DNA from: CAYGDP01 sp964348665
GTDB taxonomy: Bacteria > Verrucomicrobiota > Verrucomicrobiia > Palsa-1439 > CAYGDP01
Reading direction: 5' to 3'
Assembly: GCA_964348665.1 (NCBI GenBank)
Contig: CAYGDP010000031.1
Coordinates: 1-41,591 of the forward strand
DNA length: 41,591 bases
Position numbers and translations under genes: made by a program. The notes below the pieces were generated by a model. The model did no database searches and was not told where the DNA came from. It saw only the letters and a list, made by a program, of their open reading frames with translations. This document shows, piece by piece, positions 10,401 through 17,935 of the stretch (position 1 is its first letter; each line of letters opens with the position of its first letter).

Positions 10401-13400
10401 TGTCGTCTCCGTCCCCGCCAAAAATCGTATCGTCACCATCATCCGTTTCTATGGTGTCGTTGCCTGCGCCGCCATCCACGGAATTGTCTCCACACGCAGC
10501 ATAGATAGTGTCGTCACCATCCCCGCCAAAGATCGTGTTGTCGTTGCAATTATTCCAATACACATACAGCGTGTCGTTGCCAGAACCGCCGATCATGCTA
10601 TCATTGCCATCGTAGCTGTAGATGGTATCATTGCCAGAACCGCCATCGAGCGTGTCATCCGAACCGTCCCAACCATCAAACAAAGTGTCATTGCCACCCC
10701 CGCCCATCAAGGAATCAGAGTAATACCCGCCATAAATCGTGTCGTTATCTGCGCCGCCGTACACCGTGTCATTACCACGACTGGCGTCAATCGTATCGTT
10801 GCCATCTCCTCCCAGAACGGAGTCGTCGCCAAAACCAACAAAGATCGTGTCATCGCCACTCCCACCGTCCACGGTATCGCTGTACCACGACGATCCCGCG
10901 TGAATCGTGTCATCGCCAGTGCCACCCAGAATGGAGTCGCTATGATCGCCACCATAAATAGTGTCCCCGTCCGCGCCACCGTCAATGGTGTCGAAACCGC
11001 TGTCCCCGATGATCGTATCGAACCCGCTGCCACCCTCCATTGAGTCGTTGCCACTATTGCCATCGAGACTATCGCCGCCATCGCCGCCCGTTAGCGTGTC
11101 GCTGCCTTCGTTATAGCAACCCGACCAACCTCCGGTGTAACTGAAATCGTTAATCGTGTCATATCCATCTCCGCCTAGGACCGAGTCATTGCCGCCGCCG
11201 GGTAAAATCGAATCATCACCATCTCCGCCGTACATCGTGTCATATCCGCCACATCCAGCCCCACTCCACGCCGTAGGCCAGAAGTCGAAAAGTGTATCGT
11301 TGCCAGAACCGCCTAATAATGAGTCATTTCCCAAATGACCGATAATCGAATCATCGTCGTTGCCACCGTCAATGGTATCGTTGCCGGCGCTGCCGTGAAC
11401 CGTGTCATAACCATACCCGCCCTCGACGGAGTCATCACCGGCTTCAACGCGAACGATGTCGTCCCCGTCTCCGGCAGATGCCGTATCGTTTCCGGGATTA
11501 TAACAACCAGACCCATTTCCAGTGTAACTGTTGTCGTAAATGGAATCATATCCTCCGCCGCCGAGAATCGAGTCGTTTGCCCCGCCGGGAAGAAGCAAAT
11601 CATCGCCATCGCCCCCGGAAAGTGTATCGTACCCGCCGCATCCAGCCCAACTCCACGCTACAGGGCTCGTATCAGAAAGCGAGTCATTGCCAGAACCGCC
11701 CAACAATGAGTCGTTGCCAGTAGAACCTAAAATCGAATCATCGTCGCTGCCGCCGTAAATCGTGTCATTGCCATTCTCGCCATATAGCGAGTCATAGCCG
11801 GCGCCGCCTTGAATACTATCCCTGCCATTATACGCATACACCCGGTCATCGCCGTCGCCACCGTCTATAGTGTCATTGCCAGTAATATAATTATAATTGG
11901 CCCACCACCCGTTATATTGCTCCCGAATGGTGTCGTTGCCATCCCCGCCGAGGATCGAGTCGTGGCCTGACATCGCCCGGATGATGTCATCGCCATCGCC
12001 GCCATCAACGGTGTCGTTTCCACTGTTTTGGCCATACCAGGAAAAATCGTAAATCGTATCGTTTCCATCGCCACCCAGGAGGCTATCGTTGCCAGTGCCG
12101 CCGTAGATGGTGTCGTCTTGGGTGCCACCGTAAACCGTGTCATTATCAGAGCCGCCTCTAAGGGTGTCATATCCACTTCCACCCAGCAGACTGTTGTTGC
12201 CAGAACCGCCGTAAATGGTGTCGTCTTGGGTGCCGCCATAAACCGTGTCGTTATCGGAGCCACCGCTTAGCGTGTCATAACCGCTCCCACCCAACAGACT
12301 GTCGTTGCCAGAACCGCCGTAGATGGTGTCGTCTTGCGTGCCACCATAAACCGTGTCGTTATCGTCACCGCCCTCAATCGTATCATATCCGGAGCCACCC
12401 AGGATTGAATCATCACCATCGCCGCCTTCCAATGTGTCATCACCACTACCACCATCAATCGTATCATCACCGCTACCGCCTTCAATGGTATCCTCATTTG
12501 TGCCGCCCAAGATCGAGTCGTGGCCGTCGTTACCATAAATCGTGTCGTCGTTCGCTCCACCATCCATCGTGTCGTTGCCATCGCCGCCGAAAAGTGTGTC
12601 ATACCCATCGCCGCCGACAATGGAATCACCGCCGTAAGGACCAGCCGGCGGGGCGTAAAAGTTTCCGGTATGGCAGTTGGTATGATAGCCGTAGTGGTAA
12701 CTCCAATGATACTGATAATGGGTCTCGGAATGAGGACCATAATGATAAAAATTATGATAACCCCAATGACCGTAGTAATAGTAACCGTACCCGTAATTGT
12801 GGAGCTCGACATGATAATCGTTATGGAAAAAATTATGATTCCCCCAATGATTATAATAAATCTCGCCTAAATGATAGTCACCATGATAGTCGGAATGCGA
12901 TTCGCAATGATAACCCCAAACAGTCCCGCCACTCGTATAATAGCCTGACCCGACCAGTGAGTCGTCACCTAATCCGCCGTACAAGGTATCGTAGCTGTAG
13001 GAATCGTAATCGCCAACCAGCGTGTCGTTTCCAGCGCCGCCATCCATCGAATCATCACCGTATCCGCCATAGATGGTGTCATCGTTGTTGCCGCCGTAAA
13101 TCGTGTCGTCACCAGAACCACCAACAATCGTGTCATTCCCATCACTGCCGGCCAAGGTGTCGTTGTCATCGCCGCCGCTCAAATAATCGTTATCCAGATA
13201 GCCATAAATCGTATCCGCGCCATCGTCGCCACTCAAAGTATCTGTATGACGACCGCCGATCAGAGTGTCGTTGCCAGATCCACCGTCAAAATTCGCGTAT
13301 TGATGCAGAACACCTTCCCACCCATAGAGCGCGATGTAATCGTCGCCCGCCCCGCCATCCACATAGACATGCTTGTCCGAAGACCACACACCGCTTTGGG

Positions 13401-13776
13401 CGTATTGCGTGCCAGCCACACCACTATCGAAATCATATGCATTGGCAAAACCCGGTCCGATGTAGTTATGGGTCATATTGAATGCGCCAGGACCGGAGTT
13501 ACCAATCTGGATAAAATCATTCGCTCCATCGCAATCAATATGCGGGTTGCCACCGCCGTCAATGTATGATGTGCAGGCGGGCACAGCGCGCAGATCGAGC
13601 GGCTCGGCACAGAGATGGCTGGAGAGAACCGTGGAGAACGGTTTTGAGGATGGGCAGCAGGTTTTTTTGCGTAGTGACGCCTTCGGCGCGCGGGTGGCAC
13701 TGCCTGATTTCCTCTGGCGCGAAAGTTTTTCGTAAATCCGGCGGGCGAGTTTTCGGCTTAGACTGCGTAGGCTCAT
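7453..13776 (-). CDS. Giant exported RTX / Calx-beta surface protein, 2,107 aa
   Basis: The ATG at 13776 follows an AGGAGG site (13781-13787). The basic N-terminus carries AEPLDLRA and matches the downstream paralogue almost residue for residue. RTX nonapeptides (GGxGxDxUx) run from about residue 135 to 1,390. They are interrupted by a His-every-four block (290-369) and by longer aromatic loops that carry cysteines (for example WAGCGGYDT and SGCYN). Six Calx-beta domains (about 1,414-2,107) close the protein. Unlike the paralogue it has no LamG domain. RTX and Calx-beta modules bind calcium and are usual in extracellular adhesins, so a surface or matrix role is inferred. The last six domains and the 3' flank are very close to those of the other copy, suggesting recent duplication or gene conversion. 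Confidence 0.9.
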   Translation of the reverse strand: MSLRSLSRKLARRIYEKLSRQRKSGSATRAPKASLRKKTCCPSSKPFSTVLSSHLCAEPLDLRAVPACTSYIDGGGNPHIDCDGANDFIQIGNSGPGAFNMTHNYIGPGFANAYDFDSGVAGTQYAQSGVWSSDKHVYVDGGAGDDYIALYGWEGVLHQYANFDGGSGNDTLIGGRHTDTLSGDDGADTIYGYLDNDYLSGGDDNDTLAGSDGNDTIVGGSGDDTIYGGNNDDTIYGGYGDDSMDGGAGNDTLVGDYDSYSYDTLYGGLGDDSLVGSGYYTSGGTVWGYHCESHSDYHGDYHLGEIYYNHWGNHNFFHNDYHVELHNYGYGYYYYGHWGYHNFYHYGPHSETHYQYHWSYHYGYHTNCHTGNFYAPPAGPYGGDSIVGGDGYDTLFGGDGNDTMDGGANDDTIYGNDGHDSILGGTNEDTIEGGSGDDTIDGGSGDDTLEGGDGDDSILGGSGYDTIEGGDDNDTVYGGTQDDTIYGGSGNDSLLGGSGYDTLSGGSDNDTVYGGTQDDTIYGGSGNNSLLGGSGYDTLRGGSDNDTVYGGTQDDTIYGGTGNDSLLGGDGNDTIYDFSWYGQNSGNDTVDGGDGDDIIRAMSGHDSILGGDGNDTIREQYNGWWANYNYITGNDTIDGGDGDDRVYAYNGRDSIQGGAGYDSLYGENGNDTIYGGSDDDSILGSTGNDSLLGGSGNDSLSDTSPVAWSWAGCGGYDTLSGGDGDDLLLPGGANDSILGGGGYDSIYDNSYTGNGSGCYNPGNDTASAGDGDDIVRVEAGDDSVEGGYGYDTVHGSAGNDTIDGGNDDDSIIGHLGNDSLLGGSGNDTLFDFWPTAWSGAGCGGYDTMYGGDGDDSILPGGGNDSVLGGDGYDTINDFSYTGGWSGCYNEGSDTLTGGDGGDSLDGNSGNDSMEGGSGFDTIIGDSGFDTIDGGADGDTIYGGDHSDSILGGTGDDTIHAGSSWYSDTVDGGSGDDTIFVGFGDDSVLGGDGNDTIDASRGNDTVYGGADNDTIYGGYYSDSLMGGGGNDTLFDGWDGSDDTLDGGSGNDTIYSYDGNDSMIGGSGNDTLYVYWNNCNDNTIFGGDGDDTIYAACGDNSVDGGAGNDTIETDDGDDTIFGGDGDDTINADNGDDSIDGGAGNDTIDGDDDYDTIYGGLGDDTIDAEDEDDSVDGGAGNDTIDAGDGYDTVYGGLGNDTIDGGYGDDTVMGGDGNDTLVGGYGNYDYDTLAGGAGDDSLMADGYYWSGWGTYGEDSLFGGDGDDTLYGAEGYDTLAGGADDDTFSFDPWVADNYWNTDYIIEAPGCADSDTIDLRNLWNSADIDIGYTGWQNISGNQSIYLYYDDAIENVLGTVYGDNIYGNDCDNYIYGYYGDDYIYTYYGADTINGGYGYDYMYACEPGDTYANNFDDSIVDPDNPSFSVNDVSLSEPNVGTTTLTFTITKTGGMFIDTEVTYNVVNGVIPNPALIGSDVTANDPLTATLFFAAGGGTTQTVVVNIVGDTMFELDEQFFINLFCSRNASISDGQGIGTILNDDVVPTLSINNVSIAEGNTGMAPATSYTFTASLTNATYQTVLVDYATANGTASSASDYTSKNGTLIFSPGETTKTVTVLVNGDLTPEGNEVFFVNLYNLHNSTFTDNQGLGTIINDDIAPGSSISINDVTMAEGNAGTTFFNFTVSLSAGVGTAVTVDFATASGTALSGVDYTPNSGTITFAPFVTLVPVTVSVTGDVMFEGNEAFYVNLSNAVGASLLDTQGVGTINNDDATPTIAINNVTKLEGNSGTTAFTFTVSLSGPSGTAISVAYATANGTATAGTDYTAAPAGAKLYFNPGQTSKTVTVNVTGDTAVEANETFFVNLSGASGAAISDSQGVGTIVNDDTSGLPKLTISDRTAAEGTACATTSFSFTVNLSAASASNVTVNYVTANGTASSASDYTGIGSTALMFTAGQTSKTVTVNVTCDGGAETNETFFVNLSGAVNATIGDSQGVGTITDDDGGGTPTISIGDVTLAEGNAGNTSYTFTVTLSAVNALTTTVDFATVPGSALAGTDYVTNYGTVIFSPGETIKTITILVVGETTAEPDETFTVILSNAHNATILDGSGLGTITNDD
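12670..12909 (-). other. His-every-four block within the second RTX protein (residues 290-369)
   Basis: Eighteen histidines occur in 80 residues. Of 17 His-to-His intervals, 15 are exactly four residues and one is eight. Tyr, Trp, Phe or Asn often precede His. The block sits between a GDDSL...GYY segment and a GGDSIVGGDG segment of ordinary RTX repeats. In the paralogue the comparable block sits much nearer the C-terminus. Confidence 0.92.
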
Positions 13777-13867
13777 AGACCCCTCCTAAAATGGATAAAA
13801 GTTCGGCGCGCAACCGAATGACTGCGGCGCAAAACCACGTTCGCGGACCCGAAGACAGCTTGCATTG
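13777..13867 (-). promoter_or_regulatory. 5' leader of second RTX gene
   Basis: It is similar over about 90 bases to the leader of the paralogue (6965-7055), including the strong AGGAGG ribosome site and the ACCCGAAGAC segment. Beyond 13867 the two upstream regions diverge. The promoter is probably at or beyond the conserved part; no confident -10/-35 pair was found. Confidence 0.55.
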
Positions 13868-14073
13868 TGCGTGATGACATCAAAAAAACCGGTTTGAGTA
13901 ACTCGCTGGAGTGTAGCGGAATCCAAATGGATGTCAATAAATTATGTTCAGTAATTTCTGTTACCCTCGATCATTAGAAAAAACATCCGTTACAATTGTG
14001 CGGCGCTCTCCACTACAGGCGGATAAAGATGATCGACAATTCGAAAGCTCACCAAATCCATGTGAAATCGGTT
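13868..14073. other. Intergenic, no gene seen
   Basis: AT-richer stretch upstream of the second RTX gene with no supported ORF. It probably includes the promoter of that gene. No other structure was recognised. Confidence 0.5.
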
Positions 14074-14136
14074 GTAGACCGTGTCACTGACACGGCGATG
14101 ATTTCAATGTCCGCCGCGTGAGGTCACGCGGCCTAC
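14074..14136. repeat. Twin-hairpin repeat, GTAG...CTAC variant
   Basis: Begins GTAGACCGTGTCACTGACACGG and ends CGCGTGAGGTCACGCGGCCTAC, so each half is a hairpin. It has the same size and layout as the TGTAGCGGCG elements, but the stems are different. Confidence 0.7.
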
Positions 14137-14178
14137 AAAGTTTGCGCAGGATAATCAGGCCGATCGTAGGCCGTGTTC

Positions 14179-14241
14179 TGTGGGGCAGGTTTGCAACCTG
14201 CCCAATGATCCTGGATGCGCAGGTTGAAAACCTGCGCCACA
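14179..14241. repeat. Twin-hairpin repeat, TGTGG...CCACA variant
   Basis: Left arm GCAGGTTTGCAACCTGC and right arm GCAGGTTGAAAACCTGC are hairpins bounded by TGTGG and CCACA. It is 63 bp long, like the other twin-hairpin elements, with unrelated stem sequence. Confidence 0.75.
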
Positions 14242-14320
14242 ATTCTTGCAATCCCCAATCGTGACAGACCCTACCATAGCGTCATCTTGTAGCGGCGGAC
14301 GATACAAATCTATGCAATTG

Positions 14321-14362
14321 ATTGTCGTTTTTGCATTACAGCTGTAACCTAAAAACGACAAT
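14321..14362. repeat. 42-bp palindrome, copy 1
   Basis: Layout: ATTGTCGTTTT, three bases, core ATTACAGCTGTAAC, three bases, AAAACGACAAT. The core differs from the consensus ATTACAGCTGTAAT at one base. It lies in the repeat-filled gap between the halogenase 3' end and the second RTX gene. A solitary TGTAGCGGCGGAC half-element is next to it (from about 14288). Confidence 0.9.
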
Positions 14363-14408
14363 GTTTGGACTAGTCCGAACCAGAAGCGGTTACTCAAGGT
14401 TTTGCGTT

Positions 14409-14554
14409 GCAGCGCTCGATGAGCGCCGATCATTTCGATTCATCGGCGGTCATAGACCGCCGCTACAATTCAGATTTTTATATCTGGATCCTGTAGCGGC
14501 GCTCTATGAGCGCCGATTAAATTAATCGACGCTTCCCTCTCCTGGACCGCTACA
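14409..14554. repeat. Two TGTAGCGGCG-family twin hairpins behind the halogenase gene
   Basis: The first element, 14409-14467, has a degenerate left end and a perfect GGTCATAGACC right arm. The second, 14492-14554, has a good left hairpin but a decayed right arm that still ends CGCTACA. They lie immediately after the halogenase stop and may act as its 3' structure. Confidence 0.8.
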
Positions 14555-14556
14555 AT

Positions 14557-16131
14557 TTACAATGGTTCATCCCCGGTATTGGCGTAGGTCGGCTGTTTGG
14601 GAATACCCTGAACAGGCTCTTTTTGGCCGTAAAAGTTAGGATTCCATTTCCAGGCCGGGGATGTGACAGCGCGATAGGCCTGTGGGATGGGCATGGCCGC
14701 CAATGCCTTGGCGCGATACCGCGCGCGGATCCAATTCCAGACGCGCAACTCGCTGGTGCTCGGCTCGTACTTGAACTTGTGCGGCACTTTCATGCCAGTA
14801 AACATCGTCAGGTAACCTTCCATCCCGAACATGTCGGTGGTTTTCAGCAAGGTATTCCGGCAATGAGTGCTAGGGCCGTTCTCCTGGTAATATTCCGTGA
14901 TCCCCGCGGCATCGCAGAGATCGGTCTTTTCCAAACAAGCCTTCCAGAACGCCGTATCCACCCGATTGTTGAATTTGTAATGGAGAGCGAGGAATTGCCG
15001 GATGTTGTCCCACGCGCGATTGGCAAAGATATTGTAGCTCTTTTTCATCGAAGGCGTGACTTTGTAATGACAGTCCTTGAGCGTCTCCGACAAATGCCGG
15101 GACTCGCTGCAGATGATCGCCAGCGAGGTCGCCTCCAATGGCTCGACAAATCCCGAGGCGTTGCCGACCGCGATCACGTTCTTGACCCAGGAATCCCGGT
15201 AGCGGCCGGAAGGAAATTTTACGACGCGCAAATCGCCGAGCTTGGGGTTTTTCGCCCGAATCTCGCGCTCGGCGTCCGCATCGGAAATGAAGTCGGACGA
15301 ATAAACATATCCGCGAATGATCCGGGTCAGATGCTCGATCTGCCAGCACCATCCCGCGTCCATTGTTTCCGAGGTCGTGTACGGCTTGACCGGTTCATCG
15401 GTGCGATCCCATCCGCCCGCGATGGCGCGGTCGCAGAAAAGGGAGGATTTGAAGCTGATATACGGTTCGCCGAGGGTCTGATGCAGCAAGACCGAACGAA
15501 ACCCGGAACAATCCACATAGAGATCGGCCTTGAGCGTCGCGCCCGATTTCATTCGCAAACCCGTCACGCCGTTCTCGTCCTGCATCACTTCCTCGACGGT
15601 GTCGTCCATCACTTCGACGCCGTATTTTCCGGCGTTGCTTTCGAGCACACCGACAAATTTTTCGTTTTCAATGTGATAGCCGAACACGCGCCGGACGAGG
15701 GGGAACCCGCTTTTTTGGCGCATAAACACGCGATTGTGCGACATCAACGCCGAGAGCATATCGGCGTATTGAAATTCCTCGTTGCAATAAAACGCGTTGT
15801 TGCGCGGTAGCGCGTGATATTTCCAGTCGCACTGGCGGCCGAACGTGTAATCGAAGTGTGGACGCGGCCCCCACAAAAACCGGATGCCGAGTTTCCAAGT
15901 CGGCTGTGCTTTTTTGTAAAACTCGGTGCTGTCCAGCCCGATGTACCCGTGCAGATGGGTGGGAACTGCGGGAGTCGTCCCCTCGCCCACGCCAATGATC
16001 CCGATCTCCTTGGACCGGATCACCGTCACCGAAAGATTCGGATGTTTGGCTTTCAGCGTCAGCGCCGCGATAAAACCCGCGCTGCCGCCGCCAAGAACAA
16101 TCACGCTTCGAATTTCACCATTGCTCATCAT
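14557..16131 (-). CDS. Flavin-dependent tryptophan-halogenase family protein, 524 aa
   Basis: The start is set by GGAG (16140-16143), eight bases before tandem ATG codons at 16131/16128. Longer reading to 16386 adds about 85 residues unlike the family. The FAD-binding motif GGGSAG is at residues 14-19, followed by GVGEGTTP. Lys80 in PTWKLGIRF aligns with the catalytic lysine of PrnA-type halogenases (Lys79 there). The EPLE segment is present. The usual WxWxIP signature reads WCWQIE near residue 260, so proline is replaced by glutamate. These enzymes use FADH2, O2 and halide to form a lysine chloramine-like halogenating species; free tryptophan, other aromatics or peptides can be substrates. 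No flavin reductase is nearby. A 42-bp palindrome lies about 260 bases upstream. Substrate unknown; halogenase function is likely but not certain. Confidence 0.87.
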   Translation of the reverse strand: MMSNGEIRSVIVLGGGSAGFIAALTLKAKHPNLSVTVIRSKEIGIIGVGEGTTPAVPTHLHGYIGLDSTEFYKKAQPTWKLGIRFLWGPRPHFDYTFGRQCDWKYHALPRNNAFYCNEEFQYADMLSALMSHNRVFMRQKSGFPLVRRVFGYHIENEKFVGVLESNAGKYGVEVMDDTVEEVMQDENGVTGLRMKSGATLKADLYVDCSGFRSVLLHQTLGEPYISFKSSLFCDRAIAGGWDRTDEPVKPYTTSETMDAGWCWQIEHLTRIIRGYVYSSDFISDADAEREIRAKNPKLGDLRVVKFPSGRYRDSWVKNVIAVGNASGFVEPLEATSLAIICSESRHLSETLKDCHYKVTPSMKKSYNIFANRAWDNIRQFLALHYKFNNRVDTAFWKACLEKTDLCDAAGITEYYQENGPSTHCRNTLLKTTDMFGMEGYLTMFTGMKVPHKFKYEPSTSELRVWNWIRARYRAKALAAMPIPQAYRAVTSPAWKWNPNFYGQKEPVQGIPKQPTYANTGDEPL

Positions 16132-16392
16132 GGAACCGTCTCCGATTGTCGTTACAGCGGGCAGAATAGCAAAAGGCAGCCGAAAAGTCAAAAGCCCTCT
16201 GTAGTGCGTCGAAGTCCGAATCAACCCCCCGCAACTGCTTTCAACAGCTAACCTGTTTTTAGCGCGCAAATTTTGACGCCGCTGCAAGAGGGGCAGGAAC
16301 GAACGGGCCGCCTGCCGCGCCGATCGCGAGAACGGCGGGAGCGTCCTGCCAATCAAGGATAACATTTTCAGCGGCATCTCGACCATATTTTA

Positions 16393-16434
16393 ATTCTCGA
16401 TTTAGCATTACAGCTGTAATTCAAAAACGACAAT
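16393..16434. repeat. 42-bp palindrome, copy 2
   Basis: The right arm AAAACGACAAT and core ATTACAGCTGTAAT are intact. The left arm is altered (ATTCTCGATTT). It is upstream of the halogenase gene, 262 bases from its start. Confidence 0.88.
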
Positions 16435-16932
16435 TATTTTTCCGTTCGATTCGAGCCGGATCCAGGCGGAATTGCCAAGCGTCTGGAATCCGAGTTGTGT
16501 CGTCTCCATCGAGGCGACTTCGGTTTTGCAACGCGCCCAATGAAATTTTCTCTGACTGCTTTTCGAGGACAATGATTTGGCTCGGTGTCTCTCGACGCAA
16601 ATCACCTCGCTATTCTGGGCGACGGAAGGGTTTTTTCTGAAATTCCCCGCTAACAACCAAATCACTGCGGTCCATGCGGTTGGGTCAATCCGGTCATCGC
16701 GGGATTGGAGCGCGCAGAAGCGTGTGCTCCGAACCCAGGGTTTTCCTCGCTTGAATACAATCTAGAAACGACTGGGATTTGCCCTGACCTTCCCCGAATG
16801 AGTATCGGAATGTGGAAAGCATCGGCTTCGACGCTGCAATTTCGGCGCTGCTTTCCTACGAATCAACAAGAGCCAAGCCAGCTCTTTTACTTGATTGATC
16901 AACCGGGAATGTTCTGGAATTTTCTTTGGATC
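16435..16932. other. Intergenic, about 500 bases, no supported gene
   Basis: Small open frames exist on both strands, but none has a ribosome site or recognisable product, and two of them run into the flanking palindromes. The stretch lies between palindrome copies 2 and 3 and probably includes promoters for the flanking genes. Nothing else was recognised. Confidence 0.5.
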
Positions 16933-16974
16933 ATTGTCGTTTTTATGTTACAGCTGTAATATGAAAACGAGAAT
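16933..16974. repeat. 42-bp palindrome, copy 3, overlapping the PaaX-like start codon
   Basis: Left arm ATTGTCGTTTT, core GTTACAGCTGTAAT, then ATG, then right arm AAAACGAGAAT. The ATG of the regulator gene occupies the three-base spacer, and the right arm encodes residues 2-5. This is the position expected of an autoregulatory operator, or of an element end. Confidence 0.9.
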
Positions 16975-17743
16975 ACAAGAAGACCGGATTGATTGGGAAT
17001 TGATGGCCGAAGAGTTGCTCGATGCACTGATTTGGGGACTCGGCGTGGCGATGCATCCCACGCTGCCACACATCCTTGGTTGGTGCGGAAATCCCTCGCA
17101 AGAAGGCCGCCTCCGAAGCCATTTGCGCCGGCTCGAGGAGAAGCGGCTCTTGCGCAGAGAAAAGCGCGCCGATCAAATGGTGTTTCGACTCACCGACGCC
17201 GGCCAGTTGGCCGTCTGGGGCGGGCGCGATCCTCAAACCCGTTGGAATCGCCGGTGGGATGGCAGCTGGCGGATGGTATTCTTCGATTTACCAGAATCAC
17301 GCCAAGCAACCCGCTGCCGTTTATTGCGATGGTTGCATCAAAATGACTTTGGATTCCTTCAGCAAAGCGTCTGGGTCAGGCCTGATCCCATTGAAAAATT
17401 CAGCGCCGCCCTGGATGATTTTCGGGATGACGTGGAGTCACTGACATTGATGAACGCCGATTGCTGCCGAGGCTATTCGAATGCAGCGATTGTCAAAGGA
17501 GCTTGGGACTTTGTGGAAATCAACAATGGTTACCGACAGTATTTATCTATGGTTTCCAAACGGCAACGCGTCTTGGGACGGGCAGAGGTAGCTCGCCGGG
17601 ACCAACTGCAAGCGCTGCAAGTCGAGCGTCATCTATGGAAGAAAGCAATCCTCGCCGATCCGCTTCTTCCCCGTGTGCTTTGGCCCAAAGGATATCTGGG
17701 TGAAGAAGCATGGAAACGCCGTCGAGATATCCTGGGGCTATAA
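16961..17743 (+). CDS. PaaX-like transcriptional regulator (winged helix + Cas2-like domain), 260 aa
   Basis: Residues about 10-80 look like a winged-helix DNA-binding domain (ELLDALIWGLG ... LRRLEEKRLLRRE ... FRLTDAGQLAVWGG). The stretch from about 98 (WRMVFFDLPE ... LRWLHQNDFGFLQQSVWV) matches the Cas2-like central domain of PaaX proteins. The remainder resembles the PaaX C-terminal part. PaaX of E. coli is about 316 residues and represses phenylacetate catabolism; no paa genes occur here, so the ligand and targets are unknown. The ATG at 16961 has no ribosome site and lies within the palindrome. An alternative ATG at 17003 follows GGGA and would give 246 residues. A second palindrome begins 23 bases after the stop. 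The gene is isolated, on the opposite strand to both neighbours. Confidence 0.82.
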   Translation: MKTRIQEDRIDWELMAEELLDALIWGLGVAMHPTLPHILGWCGNPSQEGRLRSHLRRLEEKRLLRREKRADQMVFRLTDAGQLAVWGGRDPQTRWNRRWDGSWRMVFFDLPESRQATRCRLLRWLHQNDFGFLQQSVWVRPDPIEKFSAALDDFRDDVESLTLMNADCCRGYSNAAIVKGAWDFVEINNGYRQYLSMVSKRQRVLGRAEVARRDQLQALQVERHLWKKAILADPLLPRVLWPKGYLGEEAWKRRRDILGL

Positions 17744-17765
17744 TCGGACAATTCCGCAGGGAACT

Positions 17766-17807
17766 ATTGTCGTTTTAGTATTACAGCTGTAATACGAAAA
17801 CGACAAT
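17766..17807. repeat. 42-bp palindrome, copy 4
   Basis: Both arms (ATTGTCGTTTT and AAAACGACAAT) and the core ATTACAGCTGTAAT are perfect. It starts 23 bases after the stop of the PaaX-like gene, so that gene is bracketed by copies 3 and 4 in an 875-bp unit. Confidence 0.93.
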
Positions 17808-17935
17808 GAATTGATGGCATCCATTCGGCTCCAATGGAGACTTGTTTTGCGGAACGCGACGATTTTTCCCCCAATCTTTGTTGGAGGTCACACTTGTCCA
17901 CCGCTACCAATCAGAATGGATTCCATTTCCCGCGC

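Noticed and set aside
14623..15810. 395-codon plus-strand open frame
   Set aside because: Shadow of the halogenase gene, whose minus-strand frame carries FAD and catalytic motifs.
16132..16386. Longer N-terminus of the halogenase
   Set aside because: The extra residues are low-quality sequence before the FAD motif, which normally lies within the first 20 residues. GGAG precedes the ATG at 16131.
16408..16959. Small ORFs between palindrome copies 2 and 3
   Set aside because: No ribosome sites and no recognisable product. Two of the frames run into the palindromes.
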